From an uncultured Oscillospiraceae bacterium (lineage in GTDB: Bacteria > Bacillota > Clostridia > Oscillospirales > Acutalibacteraceae): a stretch of DNA of 55,022 nt. Position numbers and translations under genes: made by a program. Shown piece after piece: positions 1 through 7,915 of the stretch; position 1 is the first letter of the stretch, and the number at the start of each line of letters is the position of its first letter. Location of the stretch: positions 1-55,022 of the forward strand of contig URGH01000006.1 in NCBI GenBank assembly GCA_900547305.1. Reading direction: 5' to 3'. The notes below the pieces were generated by a model, which saw nothing but the letters and a program-made list of their open reading frames with translations, made no database searches and was not told the DNA's origin.

Positions 1-470
1 AGCTTTGCCTTTTTATCAATCCCGCCGGCATACCCTGTCAGGCTGCCGTTTGTGCCTTCTACCCTATGACACGGTATAATGACGGATATTGCGTTATGCC
101 CTACCGCACCGCCGACCGCTTGCGCGGACATGCGGGCAAGACCCCGTTTTTTCGCAAGCTGCCGCGCAATTTCGCCGTAGGTCACGGTTTTACCGTAGGG
201 AATTTGTAAAAGAATTTCCCACACGCTTTGACGAAACGCAGAGCCTATCGGGTGCAGCGGCGGCGTAAAATCGGGTTCTTTGCCCGTAAAGTATATATCA
301 AGCCAACGCTTAGCTTCCGTGAGAATCGGTGTTTCACGCTCCTTGTGCAAAGTGGGGAGATTTGCGGCAAAGTATTTTGCACCGTCAAACCACAAGCCCG
401 TAAGCCCGATTTCATCCACCGCAAGCAATATACCGCCGAGAGGCGAATTATAACGCTGAATGTAAGTCAT
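1..470 (-). CDS. ogt: Methylated-DNA--[protein]-cysteine S-methyltransferase, 3' truncated by window edge
   Basis: This enzyme removes alkyl groups from O6-alkylguanine by irreversible transfer to its own cysteine. I translated the reverse strand from the ATG at 470 and found 156 codons open to the window edge. The C-terminal domain (from about residue 77) has the DNA-binding helix region and the family active site PCHRV with Cys134, followed by the usual SLTGYAGG turn. The N-terminal part (MTYIQRYNSPLGGILLAV) is the normal short ribonuclease-like domain. Only the last 10-20 residues are missing. A promoter candidate lies just upstream (518-546), so it is probably transcribed on its own. The family assignment is firm; the choice between ogt and adaB-type naming is by length and lack of an Ada domain. 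Confidence 0.93.
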   Translation of the reverse strand, partial: MTYIQRYNSPLGGILLAVDEIGLTGLWFDGAKYFAANLPTLHKERETPILTEAKRWLDIYFTGKEPDFTPPLHPIGSAFRQSVWEILLQIPYGKTVTYGEIARQLAKKRGLARMSAQAVGGAVGHNAISVIIPCHRVEGTNGSLTGYAGGIDKKAK

Positions 471-517
471 TGTCCGCACCCCGAAACTGTCGAATTTTCC
501 TCTTTTTTATTAAAATT

Positions 518-546
518 ATTTTATCACAGCGAACAGACAAAAACAA
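518..546 (-). promoter_or_regulatory. Candidate sigma-A promoter for the methyltransferase
   Basis: On the minus strand TTGTTT (541-546) and TAAAAT (518-523) are separated by exactly 17 bases, about 50 bases before the ATG at 470. The -10 box is good, the -35 box only fair. Confidence 0.45.
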
Positions 547-552
547 GTTTTA

Positions 553-1998
553 TTATTCGTAGCTGAATTTAAAATCGGTTATTTTCGGGCTGCTCCAGGT
601 AGTAAAATCAAGTTCTTCTGACGGTATTGTAAGCGTATAAGCAGTGGCTGTGCCCTTTACAACAAGCTGTTCCATAGCAAAGTGTTTGCCGAAAAGCTTT
701 TTATCGCCATCAACGGTTGTAATATCAACGCCTGTCAGCCCTATATCCTTATCCGTGCCGTTAGATACATAAAGCGTAATCTGAACATTATTATTTATAT
801 CGGTATACATTTCCGTCACCTTGCACATCACGGCGTTTTCGTAGAAAATCATTGTGTTGTTAAGGTCAAACGGAATAAAGAACTTCGCCCACGCATAGCC
901 CTGCTCCTTTGCTTCAAGACCGTTATAGGTAAATCCCGCGTTATCATAGTCTGATTGCAAGCGTGAACGCGCGTCGTCGTTCCATTCTATCTTCCAGCCG
1001 TCACTCCCGCGGGTCATAATTGTGGAAAGATAGACCGATTTTTCCTTTTCCAACGGATAATTCTTCGGAATCTGATAATACAGCGCCGTAAACCATACGC
1101 TGTCGCCGTCTTCGGCTGCTATGGCAATAAGACTTTTATCGTATTTCTTAAAGTTATCGTACGAAGTGTTGTAGTATTGCTCGATAACCGCGCTTTCGGT
1201 ATTGCGAAACAACTTTTCAAAGCTCTTTTTGTCCTTTCCCGCATATTCAATAAGCTTATCGGTCAGGGTCTGCGCGGCTTTCCTGATTTCCGTATTGCCG
1301 CTTACAATAACATCCTTATTATCCTGCTTTGAATCAGTACTGCCTGCCGCAGACGACGCATCTGGCACAGAGGTATTATCCTTGTCAACCTGCTCGGTCT
1401 GCGAGGTCGCTTTTTTAGGGCTGCTGCCGTCAATCACGCCGTAAAGAGTCGGTACGCCGAGATTTGCAAGTATGCAGACTATAAGCCCGCAGGCAATAAG
1501 TCCGCTTGTAAAGGCGGCAAGCCCTTTGCCGTTTCTTTCGGAATTTTTGCCCCCTGTCACGGCGTTTTTTATGCCGAGCAGCATCGAGTTTTCCCCCGAT
1601 ACCGCCGAGACAAACAACAGCACTGCAAGTGATAATACAAAGGCATACGGCAAAAGCAGCGCTATAACGATTGCGGTAAGAAAAAACCACAGTGTGGGCG
1701 GCTTTAAGCGCACAATATTGCCGAGTGCGGTTTTAAGGCGCTTTCCGAACCCGACGCGTTTGATTTCGGTTATCAGGTTACTTACCGCCGTAATCAAAAA
1801 ATAAAAAGACAGAGCGGCAAAAATCTGATTTGCCGTGTTATTGCGGGAAAACAGTGTGTTTGCGAAAAATGCGGTTATAACTGCTGAGGCAAGCGACATT
1901 ACAAGCTTTATAATCAAAGACGGAACGAACCTTTTGCCCTCATAGGAGCGCAACATTCCGTAAAGCGCGTTTGTGAGAATTTCTTTTAGCTTTTTCAT
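553..1998 (-). CDS. Polytopic membrane protein with large extracytoplasmic C-terminal domain, unknown function
   Basis: I do not recognise this 481-residue protein. I start it at the ATG at 1998 because GAGGTGAG sits 5 bases upstream; a start 63 bases further up would overlap the previous gene and lacks such a site. Hydrophobic segments are seen at about residues 22-45, 55-75, 100-135 (probably two passes) and 160-185. A Ser/Asp/Asn/Lys-rich linker (about 190-235) leads to a roughly 240-residue soluble domain. It begins with a helical stretch and continues with beta-rich sequence rich in aromatic residues, which may be an NTF2-like plus immunoglobulin-like fold (guess from composition only). 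It is the last gene of a three-gene operon with the two genes at 2009-2758 and 2755-5307, so all three probably act together at the membrane. Confidence 0.8.
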   Translation of the reverse strand: MKKLKEILTNALYGMLRSYEGKRFVPSLIIKLVMSLASAVITAFFANTLFSRNNTANQIFAALSFYFLITAVSNLITEIKRVGFGKRLKTALGNIVRLKPPTLWFFLTAIVIALLLPYAFVLSLAVLLFVSAVSGENSMLLGIKNAVTGGKNSERNGKGLAAFTSGLIACGLIVCILANLGVPTLYGVIDGSSPKKATSQTEQVDKDNTSVPDASSAAGSTDSKQDNKDVIVSGNTEIRKAAQTLTDKLIEYAGKDKKSFEKLFRNTESAVIEQYYNTSYDNFKKYDKSLIAIAAEDGDSVWFTALYYQIPKNYPLEKEKSVYLSTIMTRGSDGWKIEWNDDARSRLQSDYDNAGFTYNGLEAKEQGYAWAKFFIPFDLNNTMIFYENAVMCKVTEMYTDINNNVQITLYVSNGTDKDIGLTGVDITTVDGDKKLFGKHFAMEQLVVKGTATAYTLTIPSEELDFTTWSSPKITDFKFSYE

Positions 1999-2008
1999 AC
2001 CGCTCACC

Positions 2009-2758
2009 TCACAATACTGCTTTAAGCACGGCAACAATAACCGCCGCGCATATATTGACAAGCAGAGCTATGCCGATACCGCGCAGCACTCTTTTTGCCG
2101 ATAGCTTATCTTGCTGCTCTTTTTCGCCCTCGGGCAATTCAAAGCCCTTGTCGCCCGTCAGCATTTTTGCAATATGCTTTTTGTTTTCCTCGGTCTTTGC
2201 AAACGAATGAATATATACGCGCTCTTTTCCCTCTGCTTTGTCAAACAGGCTGCCGAAAAACGCATACCCTTCTTCGGCATTTGTAACCGTAACGCTGCGC
2301 TTGCATTTTGCGTCACGGTATTGCACGCTTAAAACTCCGCTTTCAAGCGCAGAGGAAAGCGCCGCCTTAATATACTGCTTTGCAATTTCATAAGAAACAG
2401 GACCTGCCGCAGTCAATTCCCCGTGCTTGGCGTTCATCATCAGCCACGCGCCGTCAAACGGGATGAAATATACATCCGAGCTGCCGCTTTCTTCTTTAAG
2501 CTCTGCGCGTAAACACTTTTCGGGCGCAAACAGCGCTTTTATAAAGGCACTTATCGGTCTTTTCGGCTTTAATTCACTGTCCGCTATGCCTTGTTCTTTA
2601 AGAATAGTATCTGTTTCATTTAAAATATCGGCGGGTAAGCCTTTTATAAGCTCCTCGGTATCGGTAGCAATCTCATTCATCGGCGAAATATCGTTGTATT
2701 CAAATCCGCCCGTTTCGCCGAGCCGCTTTATCATAAGATAATTAAGTGTGAATTTCAT
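2009..2758 (-). CDS. Tail-anchored membrane protein of unknown function
   Basis: This 249-residue protein has no signal peptide and a single hydrophobic segment at the extreme C terminus (about 224-248), preceded by a charged Glu/Lys/Gln-rich stretch. That topology places the bulk of the protein in the cytoplasm. The soluble part is mixed alpha/beta and I recognise no domain. Its ATG overlaps the stop of the upstream gene by four bases (ATGA), a strong sign of translational coupling, and it is followed after 10 bases by the polytopic membrane gene. The coupling suggests a fixed complex with the leucine-rich-repeat protein upstream. Function unknown. Confidence 0.8.
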   Translation of the reverse strand: MKFTLNYLMIKRLGETGGFEYNDISPMNEIATDTEELIKGLPADILNETDTILKEQGIADSELKPKRPISAFIKALFAPEKCLRAELKEESGSSDVYFIPFDGAWLMMNAKHGELTAAGPVSYEIAKQYIKAALSSALESGVLSVQYRDAKCKRSVTVTNAEEGYAFFGSLFDKAEGKERVYIHSFAKTEENKKHIAKMLTGDKGFELPEGEKEQQDKLSAKRVLRGIGIALLVNICAAVIVAVLKAVL

Positions 2759-5307
2759 TTTGCCCCCTCCTTACCGGCATAAAACCGCTCAATCATATTT
2801 CTGTAATCCTTAAGCGCTCTTTCGGCGCTCGCATTGCCCTTTATAAGCGCGTCCTCCGCCGTATCGCCGAAGCCCATAAGGAACTCACCGAGCCCCATAC
2901 CCTCTTCGCCGAATACGGCGTTGTATAGGTCGCCGTTATTCTCTGCAAGCAGAATATCCTCGGCGTCCACAAGATTTTTAATATTATCGCCGTAATCGCC
3001 GTTCATCATTTTTTCAGTCAGCTCGCCGTAGCTCATTGCCTTGCTGCCGAACACGGTATCCAAGGCGCCCTCGGCGCGTGTACCGGATGACGCAGTGTGA
3101 GCAAGGTCAAGGAAATAATCAAACAGATTTTCAGCGTTGTTTCCGGCATTTACAACATCTGCCGCCGCGCTGCCCTTGAATATCTCCGCTGTTGCAATAT
3201 CCCATATTGCAAGGTTGGGGTCTGCCTTTGTTCCCACACCTACAAGCTGCCCCGCACCGTAAGAGCCGGCGCCGCGCACAAGCGCCTCTCTCCAGTTGCT
3301 GGTCTCGCCGTATACATCCGCGGCTTTTTGTAAAGCCTTTGAAACGCCTACGCCTGCGTCGAAAAGCTCGCCGTATTTGCCGAATCTGTCGAAAAATTGC
3401 AGGCTTGAAAGTTTATCAAGATTTTCAAGTATATTTCGGTTTCTATCAACGGCTTTCATCATTTTGTTGTAATCAACGGTGATAAGTCCCCAGCATATTT
3501 TGAACTTTACCGACTCCGGCTCGTATTTGCCGCCCGAAAAACCGAGGGTTGATAAAAGGAACAAAAGCAGCAAAAACGCAGTGCCGCCCATACCGAGCAG
3601 CTGTTTCAACCAGCCGAGGGGATTTTTTATAAGGTCTTTAAATGTCAGGCTGCCGTCATATTCGCCGAGCCTGCCGTGTGTGGAATCGTCCACATCCTTA
3701 TCCGCCGAAGAAAAGCCGCCCTTATAGTCGCCGCTACTCTTTAATTTCCAGTGCGAGGTGTAGGTCTTCACTTCGCCGCTCATAGCGGCAACGGTATCGC
3801 CGTAGGACTTAAAGTAAGGCTTGCCGTTATCGTCAAGCGCGGGGGTCAGCGCGTCGTTTTTGTTTATCAGGGTATCAAGCAGCTTATACGTCGTGCTACC
3901 CTTTTTGGCGTATAGTGTAAGACCCGATATTTTATCATTATCGGAAAGGTCGCTTAAATACTGAAAATCCTCCCAGCTCTGATCCGTTATACCGATATCA
4001 TAGTTGCCGAGTACAGTATCATACCAGCCGAACGCCGTAAAATCAATAAAGGTCATATTGTCGGGCAGACTGATATCGCGGAGAGAAATGCACCCCTCAA
4101 ACGCGCCCATAGCTATCCAGTCAAGTTTAGGCATTTCAGGTATGCTTTTCAGTGATGCATTGTTTTGAAACGCGTATTTTTCTATGTATTCAAGGTTTTT
4201 ACAGCCCGAAATTTCTTCAAGATTGACAGAGCTTAAACGCCTTATACAGGTAACATTATCGTTGATATACACCTTTTTGAGGTTGTGATCCTCAATATCA
4301 ACGCCAATTACCTTTACCTTGCCGTACAACGGTATAGTTACCGTTTCGGGAACGGCAATCTCGGTTTTTTGACCCACATAGGAAACATAGCCGCATATCT
4401 CGCCGGTTTTGTATTCCGCCATAAGATCGGTCATAACCCATTCGCCGAGCATAGAATAATCGTAGTTGTACCAGTGAGACGAATAGTTCACTCTCGGTCC
4501 GGCAAGCTGCCCCTCCTGCTGCCGTTTCATATAGTAGATACGGGTCATATCTCTGACGGTATACCACGCCGGGTCATCAGCACTCGCAGGTTTATTTATC
4601 ATTTCAGATATTCCGGTATAGAAAAATTGATAAAACGCAAAAGCGCCCGGCATATCCCAGTGAGCAATGGGATCATTTTCATCAGGCTTCTTTCCGGAAA
4701 CAGTCGTCAGTGCCTTTCCGGAAGTTCCGATTAGACACCCGTTTTCGTCAACCTGAAAGAGATCCGGCTGTTCGGTAATTGTTGCAGTGCCGACAGCATA
4801 GTTCCTTTGCGGCGCATTATCCGAATCGTCCTTCGGCGGATAGTAGTAACCGTATGCCGCCATACCTGCAACCGTGTTGTTTGCTACAAACTCCATATAA
4901 TCTTTAAGGCTCTTTCCTGTGGACGAGCCGTCGTCGTATACTTCGCCATCACCATTCCATTTGGCGCCTTCTTTCCATGTGGAATAGCAGGTAGGGCAAT
5001 AATATGTATATACATAACGTAGTTTGTTCCCGACCTTTTCAATAATACCGGGAACGGTGTATCTTCCGTCGTCTCCAACCTCCGCATAGTATTCAATCAT
5101 TTTGTCGCCGTGACCTGAGCAGCGATAATTAAGCCCCGGTACCTTTGCGGCGTTGCCGTCAGTCAGCCCGTAATAATCCTCTGTCAGTACGGTATGCCCG
5201 CTCTCCCTTGCCGACGCCGTAAGCGGCGCAAGCGACATAACCGTAGCTGCCGCAATTACAACCGACAGGAGCCGTGCAATTCTTTTTTTATGATTTTTAT
5301 GCTGCAT
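2755..5307 (-). CDS. Secreted/membrane leucine-rich-repeat (BspA-like) protein
   Basis: The 850-residue product has a classic signal peptide (basic HKNHKKR, hydrophobic core to about residue 30, Ala-Ser-Ala cut region). Four possible zinc ligands follow: C63-x2-H66 and C104-x2-C107. Residues about 325-445 contain BspA-type leucine-rich repeats (repeated pattern of hydrophobic positions around NLEYIEKYAF, LRDISLPDNM). A hydrophobic segment at about 572-590 (FLLLLFLLSTL) would anchor the protein. About 240 mostly helical residues follow, placed in the cytoplasm if the topology is simple. The start has GAGAGGAGA 5-6 bases upstream. It is first in an operon with the two unknown membrane genes downstream. 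BspA-like repeats usually mediate surface binding; the actual role here is unknown. Confidence 0.83.
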   Translation of the reverse strand: MQHKNHKKRIARLLSVVIAAATVMSLAPLTASARESGHTVLTEDYYGLTDGNAAKVPGLNYRCSGHGDKMIEYYAEVGDDGRYTVPGIIEKVGNKLRYVYTYYCPTCYSTWKEGAKWNGDGEVYDDGSSTGKSLKDYMEFVANNTVAGMAAYGYYYPPKDDSDNAPQRNYAVGTATITEQPDLFQVDENGCLIGTSGKALTTVSGKKPDENDPIAHWDMPGAFAFYQFFYTGISEMINKPASADDPAWYTVRDMTRIYYMKRQQEGQLAGPRVNYSSHWYNYDYSMLGEWVMTDLMAEYKTGEICGYVSYVGQKTEIAVPETVTIPLYGKVKVIGVDIEDHNLKKVYINDNVTCIRRLSSVNLEEISGCKNLEYIEKYAFQNNASLKSIPEMPKLDWIAMGAFEGCISLRDISLPDNMTFIDFTAFGWYDTVLGNYDIGITDQSWEDFQYLSDLSDNDKISGLTLYAKKGSTTYKLLDTLINKNDALTPALDDNGKPYFKSYGDTVAAMSGEVKTYTSHWKLKSSGDYKGGFSSADKDVDDSTHGRLGEYDGSLTFKDLIKNPLGWLKQLLGMGGTAFLLLLFLLSTLGFSGGKYEPESVKFKICWGLITVDYNKMMKAVDRNRNILENLDKLSSLQFFDRFGKYGELFDAGVGVSKALQKAADVYGETSNWREALVRGAGSYGAGQLVGVGTKADPNLAIWDIATAEIFKGSAAADVVNAGNNAENLFDYFLDLAHTASSGTRAEGALDTVFGSKAMSYGELTEKMMNGDYGDNIKNLVDAEDILLAENNGDLYNAVFGEEGMGLGEFLMGFGDTAEDALIKGNASAERALKDYRNMIERFYAGKEGAK

Positions 5308-5483
5308 AATTCTCTCCTCTCACTTTAACACAATCTCAAAAAGGGCATAAATATATATAATAATTTTAGCATATGCGGCATTGTTATTTTATCGCAATTT
5401 CCAAATTGGCAATTGACTCTTCGGTAAGCCTTGAAATGTAAATCTATTGCACCCATTTCAGCCGAAAAAGCCTTTAAGACAGC

Positions 5484-5514
5484 AAAAATCGGCGCTGTTT
5501 TCAGCACCGATTTT
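5484..5514 (-). terminator. Rho-independent terminator of the large glycan operon
   Basis: A 13-bp stem (one G.U pair when read on the minus strand) with a 4-base loop ends in five T residues on the minus strand. It lies about 60 bases after the stop of the GH140-like gene, the last gene of the operon. Confidence 0.8.
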
Positions 5515-5576
5515 CAATATTTATATTTAATTCACCACTATACCGTTACATTTATGCGAATACAACGGCATTACGG

Positions 5577-6794
5577 TCAATCTTCAAAATCAATAACCAA
5601 CAGTCCGTCGTTTTTAAGCGGCGATACGGCCGTCAGTGTTTCGGTATTTTCCAAATCCGAAGGTATGAATTTCCCCGAAACAGTATCAAACCAACGGCCG
5701 CGCAGGATTTTTTTATCGGGAGGAATTCTGATAAATATAGGATAATTGTTTTCCGAATAAACAACGGCTCGCCTATTATCCGCAATAGCAGTGGCATTAT
5801 AGCATTTTTCATAGTGAAGCATATCCGTTATGTTTACCTGATTTAAAAATATATTTATATTACCGATTTCATTCGCCATGGGGCGGTCGAGCGCCGTTTT
5901 CCAATCAAATAAATATTCGGCGTCCGCTTTTTCCTTAAAGCACCAAACGCTTTGATGTCCGTATACCGTACCCAAGGCGCCCGCCATCATATTTCGGTAA
6001 ATCCTTTTTCTGATATCCGCCGCGGTCAGTCGATAGCCCCACCCCCGGTTAAAGTCGATCGGAAAATCCTCATAAAAGCATTCTGCGTCAAGGCAGGGCT
6101 TTTGCTCACTTTCCAGAACCTCCGATACCGTAATTTCACTTTTATAGCCGCCGAACGAATGCCCGGATTGCAGACTGTGAAAATCAAGATATTCGCAGTC
6201 TTTTAAAAATTGCAGCGAGGTTGCCTCACCGCAGGGATGATAGGTTATAAGATGTCTTACAGACTCAGCTTCCCTTATTCCGTAAGCGGTTTCATCTATT
6301 ATTCTGCGGTGTGTTTCCGTCTCAATAGGACGGTCGCCGCCGAGCATAAATATAATATTTTCGTGCGGGCCTGCAAGTTCAGCCAAAAAGCTCCCGTAGC
6401 GCCGCGAATTTTCCGGGGTGAAAATTTCGGGGCCTATTCCCCATTTTTTATTAAACTTATCGCCCCAGGTAGGCAAAAGCGTCAGCACCATATCACGCTC
6501 GGCACACTCATTGATAAGAAAACGCAGCAGGTCAAAATAGTAGGGATTAGGTTTGTTTACATCCTCTCCGATAAACGGCAGCTGCCCTTCCCTGTTAGGT
6601 TTTCTTACCCCGTCAAGCTCCGAAATTGCCGAAACCTGTATTGCGTTAAAGCCCTGACTTTTTCTTTTATCGAGATAGTAGGCAATCTCTTCTCTGTCAA
6701 GCCTTTGCAAAAGCGTCCATGCCGTATCTGCCAAATAGGGATAGAACTTCCCGTCCTTATTAAGATATCTTTTATTTTCGGTTACTGTTATCAT
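5577..6794 (-). CDS. DUF4038 / GH140-like glycoside hydrolase (apiosidase-type)
   Basis: The 405-residue protein fits the DUF4038 TIM barrel followed by a small beta domain (about 335-405), the arrangement of GH140 enzymes, whose characterised member removes apiose-containing chains from rhamnogalacturonan II. Family-typical stretches include DTAWTLLQRLDREEI near the N terminus, the LDFHSLQSGHS strand and CLDAECFYED, where acidic catalytic residues are expected. No signal peptide is visible, so it should act in the cytoplasm on imported oligosaccharides. Its ATG overlaps the stop of the upstream esterase gene by four bases. The family is well supported; the substrate is not, since DUF4038 is diverse. 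Confidence 0.82.
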   Translation of the reverse strand: MITVTENKRYLNKDGKFYPYLADTAWTLLQRLDREEIAYYLDKRKSQGFNAIQVSAISELDGVRKPNREGQLPFIGEDVNKPNPYYFDLLRFLINECAERDMVLTLLPTWGDKFNKKWGIGPEIFTPENSRRYGSFLAELAGPHENIIFMLGGDRPIETETHRRIIDETAYGIREAESVRHLITYHPCGEATSLQFLKDCEYLDFHSLQSGHSFGGYKSEITVSEVLESEQKPCLDAECFYEDFPIDFNRGWGYRLTAADIRKRIYRNMMAGALGTVYGHQSVWCFKEKADAEYLFDWKTALDRPMANEIGNINIFLNQVNITDMLHYEKCYNATAIADNRRAVVYSENNYPIFIRIPPDKKILRGRWFDTVSGKFIPSDLENTETLTAVSPLKNDGLLVIDFED

Positions 6795-7861
6795 AGTATT
6801 TCTTTGAGCCTTTGCGTAAGTGTAGCGGCAACCCTGGCATGAGTGTATACCGAATAATGTCCGTTTGCCCCTACTCCCTCATATTCGCGTTTCGGAGCAA
6901 ATACAAGCGTTTCCACCCTGCCTGTTCTTTCAGCCGCCGAAAGACATTCCGGTTTTAAAAGCATATTTTCTTCGCATATAAACAGTATCGGCGTATCGGG
7001 TCTGTGCGCGATTATTCTCATAAAGAAATCATATGCCCTTTCTTCAAAAGCTTTTCTTCTTGAAAGCAGCAGCTCTTCGCTTCTCTCTTCCTCCATTAAA
7101 TCCGCACCCGAGCAATACTGCCCGTCGTTTTGACCGAGCTTTATTACCACGGCGTCACATTTATCCGATTCAAAATTCCATTTTTCGGGCGATATTCCGC
7201 AATGCCCGGAAAAGACCTTTTCGGTGTATTCGTAAAGCTCGGGAATAAGGTTGACGGTGTTGCAGCCGTAATCACGGTAAAAGCCGTTTCCCGAAGCCGC
7301 CACAACGCTTATATCGCAATCAAGCTGCCTTGCGGCGATTGCCGCGTAGGTATTGCTGAAGTTTTCTTCGGCAGTTACAAATTCACTGCTGCCGTTTGAA
7401 CAGATATTTCCGTAACCGCAGGTTATGGAATCGCCTATAAATTCTATATGCTTCTTTCGGTTATGTGCAGGTAAAATAAAGTCACCGTCGGTGCAAAGCT
7501 CTGAAAGTCCCGCTCTGCCGTACCACATTTCGGTTTCCTTTATGACCTTTACGGTATGCTCACCGTAAGGAAGATTCTCCGCAAGAACATACAGCCCGTT
7601 ATTCGCATTAAGCGCGAACCGTGCCGTTTCATATATTTCCCCGTCAACAAATACTCCTATATATGCTTTTTCCTCATCCCGCGGGATTACCTCCGTGGGG
7701 CTTCCGATCACAAATCTTGCGCTTGCCGCGGTTCCGATAAATTTAAAGGTAAATCCCGAACCGCTCCAATTGAAGAACCTTGCGCATATTCCCGGGATCT
7801 CAAGCGTTCTTCCGCTGAATATTATCCTTTCATCCTTATAATCGATTGTTTTCAATCTCAT
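6791..7861 (-). CDS. CE2-like carbohydrate acetyl esterase (SGNH hydrolase)
   Basis: The 356-residue protein has an N-terminal jelly-roll domain (about 1-125) and an SGNH/GDSL hydrolase domain, the arrangement of carbohydrate esterase family 2. Ser145 lies in IGDSITCGYG, the GQND block is present, and His335 sits in NGHYS near the C terminus, giving the Ser-His pair used in CE2. Such enzymes remove acetyl groups from mannan and xylan. There is no signal peptide, so deacetylation would happen after import. The start is set by GGCGGTGA immediately before ATG. A strong hairpin (7876-7910) separates it from the upstream surface protein gene, and it is translationally coupled to the GH140-like gene. 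Confidence 0.87.
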   Translation of the reverse strand: MRLKTIDYKDERIIFSGRTLEIPGICARFFNWSGSGFTFKFIGTAASARFVIGSPTEVIPRDEEKAYIGVFVDGEIYETARFALNANNGLYVLAENLPYGEHTVKVIKETEMWYGRAGLSELCTDGDFILPAHNRKKHIEFIGDSITCGYGNICSNGSSEFVTAEENFSNTYAAIAARQLDCDISVVAASGNGFYRDYGCNTVNLIPELYEYTEKVFSGHCGISPEKWNFESDKCDAVVIKLGQNDGQYCSGADLMEEERSEELLLSRRKAFEERAYDFFMRIIAHRPDTPILFICEENMLLKPECLSAAERTGRVETLVFAPKREYEGVGANGHYSVYTHARVAATLTQRLKEIL

Positions 7862-7875
7862 TCACCGCCGTAAAT

Positions 7876-7910
7876 CAAAGCAGACTGCTTTGACATGACA
7901 GTCTGCTTTG
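7876..7910 (-). terminator. Intercistronic hairpin between surface protein and CE2-like esterase genes
   Basis: CAAAGCAGACTG and CAGTCTGCTTTG form a perfect 12-bp stem with an 11-base loop. It begins 6 bases after the stop of the upstream gene and ends about 14 bases before the next start. The minus-strand tail (ATTTAC) has only a short T run. I read it as a partial terminator or an mRNA-processing/stability element rather than a full stop. Confidence 0.6.
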
Positions 7911-7915
7911 TAAAA

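Noticed and set aside
228..566. Plus-strand open frame of 112 codons at the left edge
   Set aside because: It lies opposite the methyltransferase gene, which has clear catalytic motifs, and has no ribosome binding site or recognisable domain.
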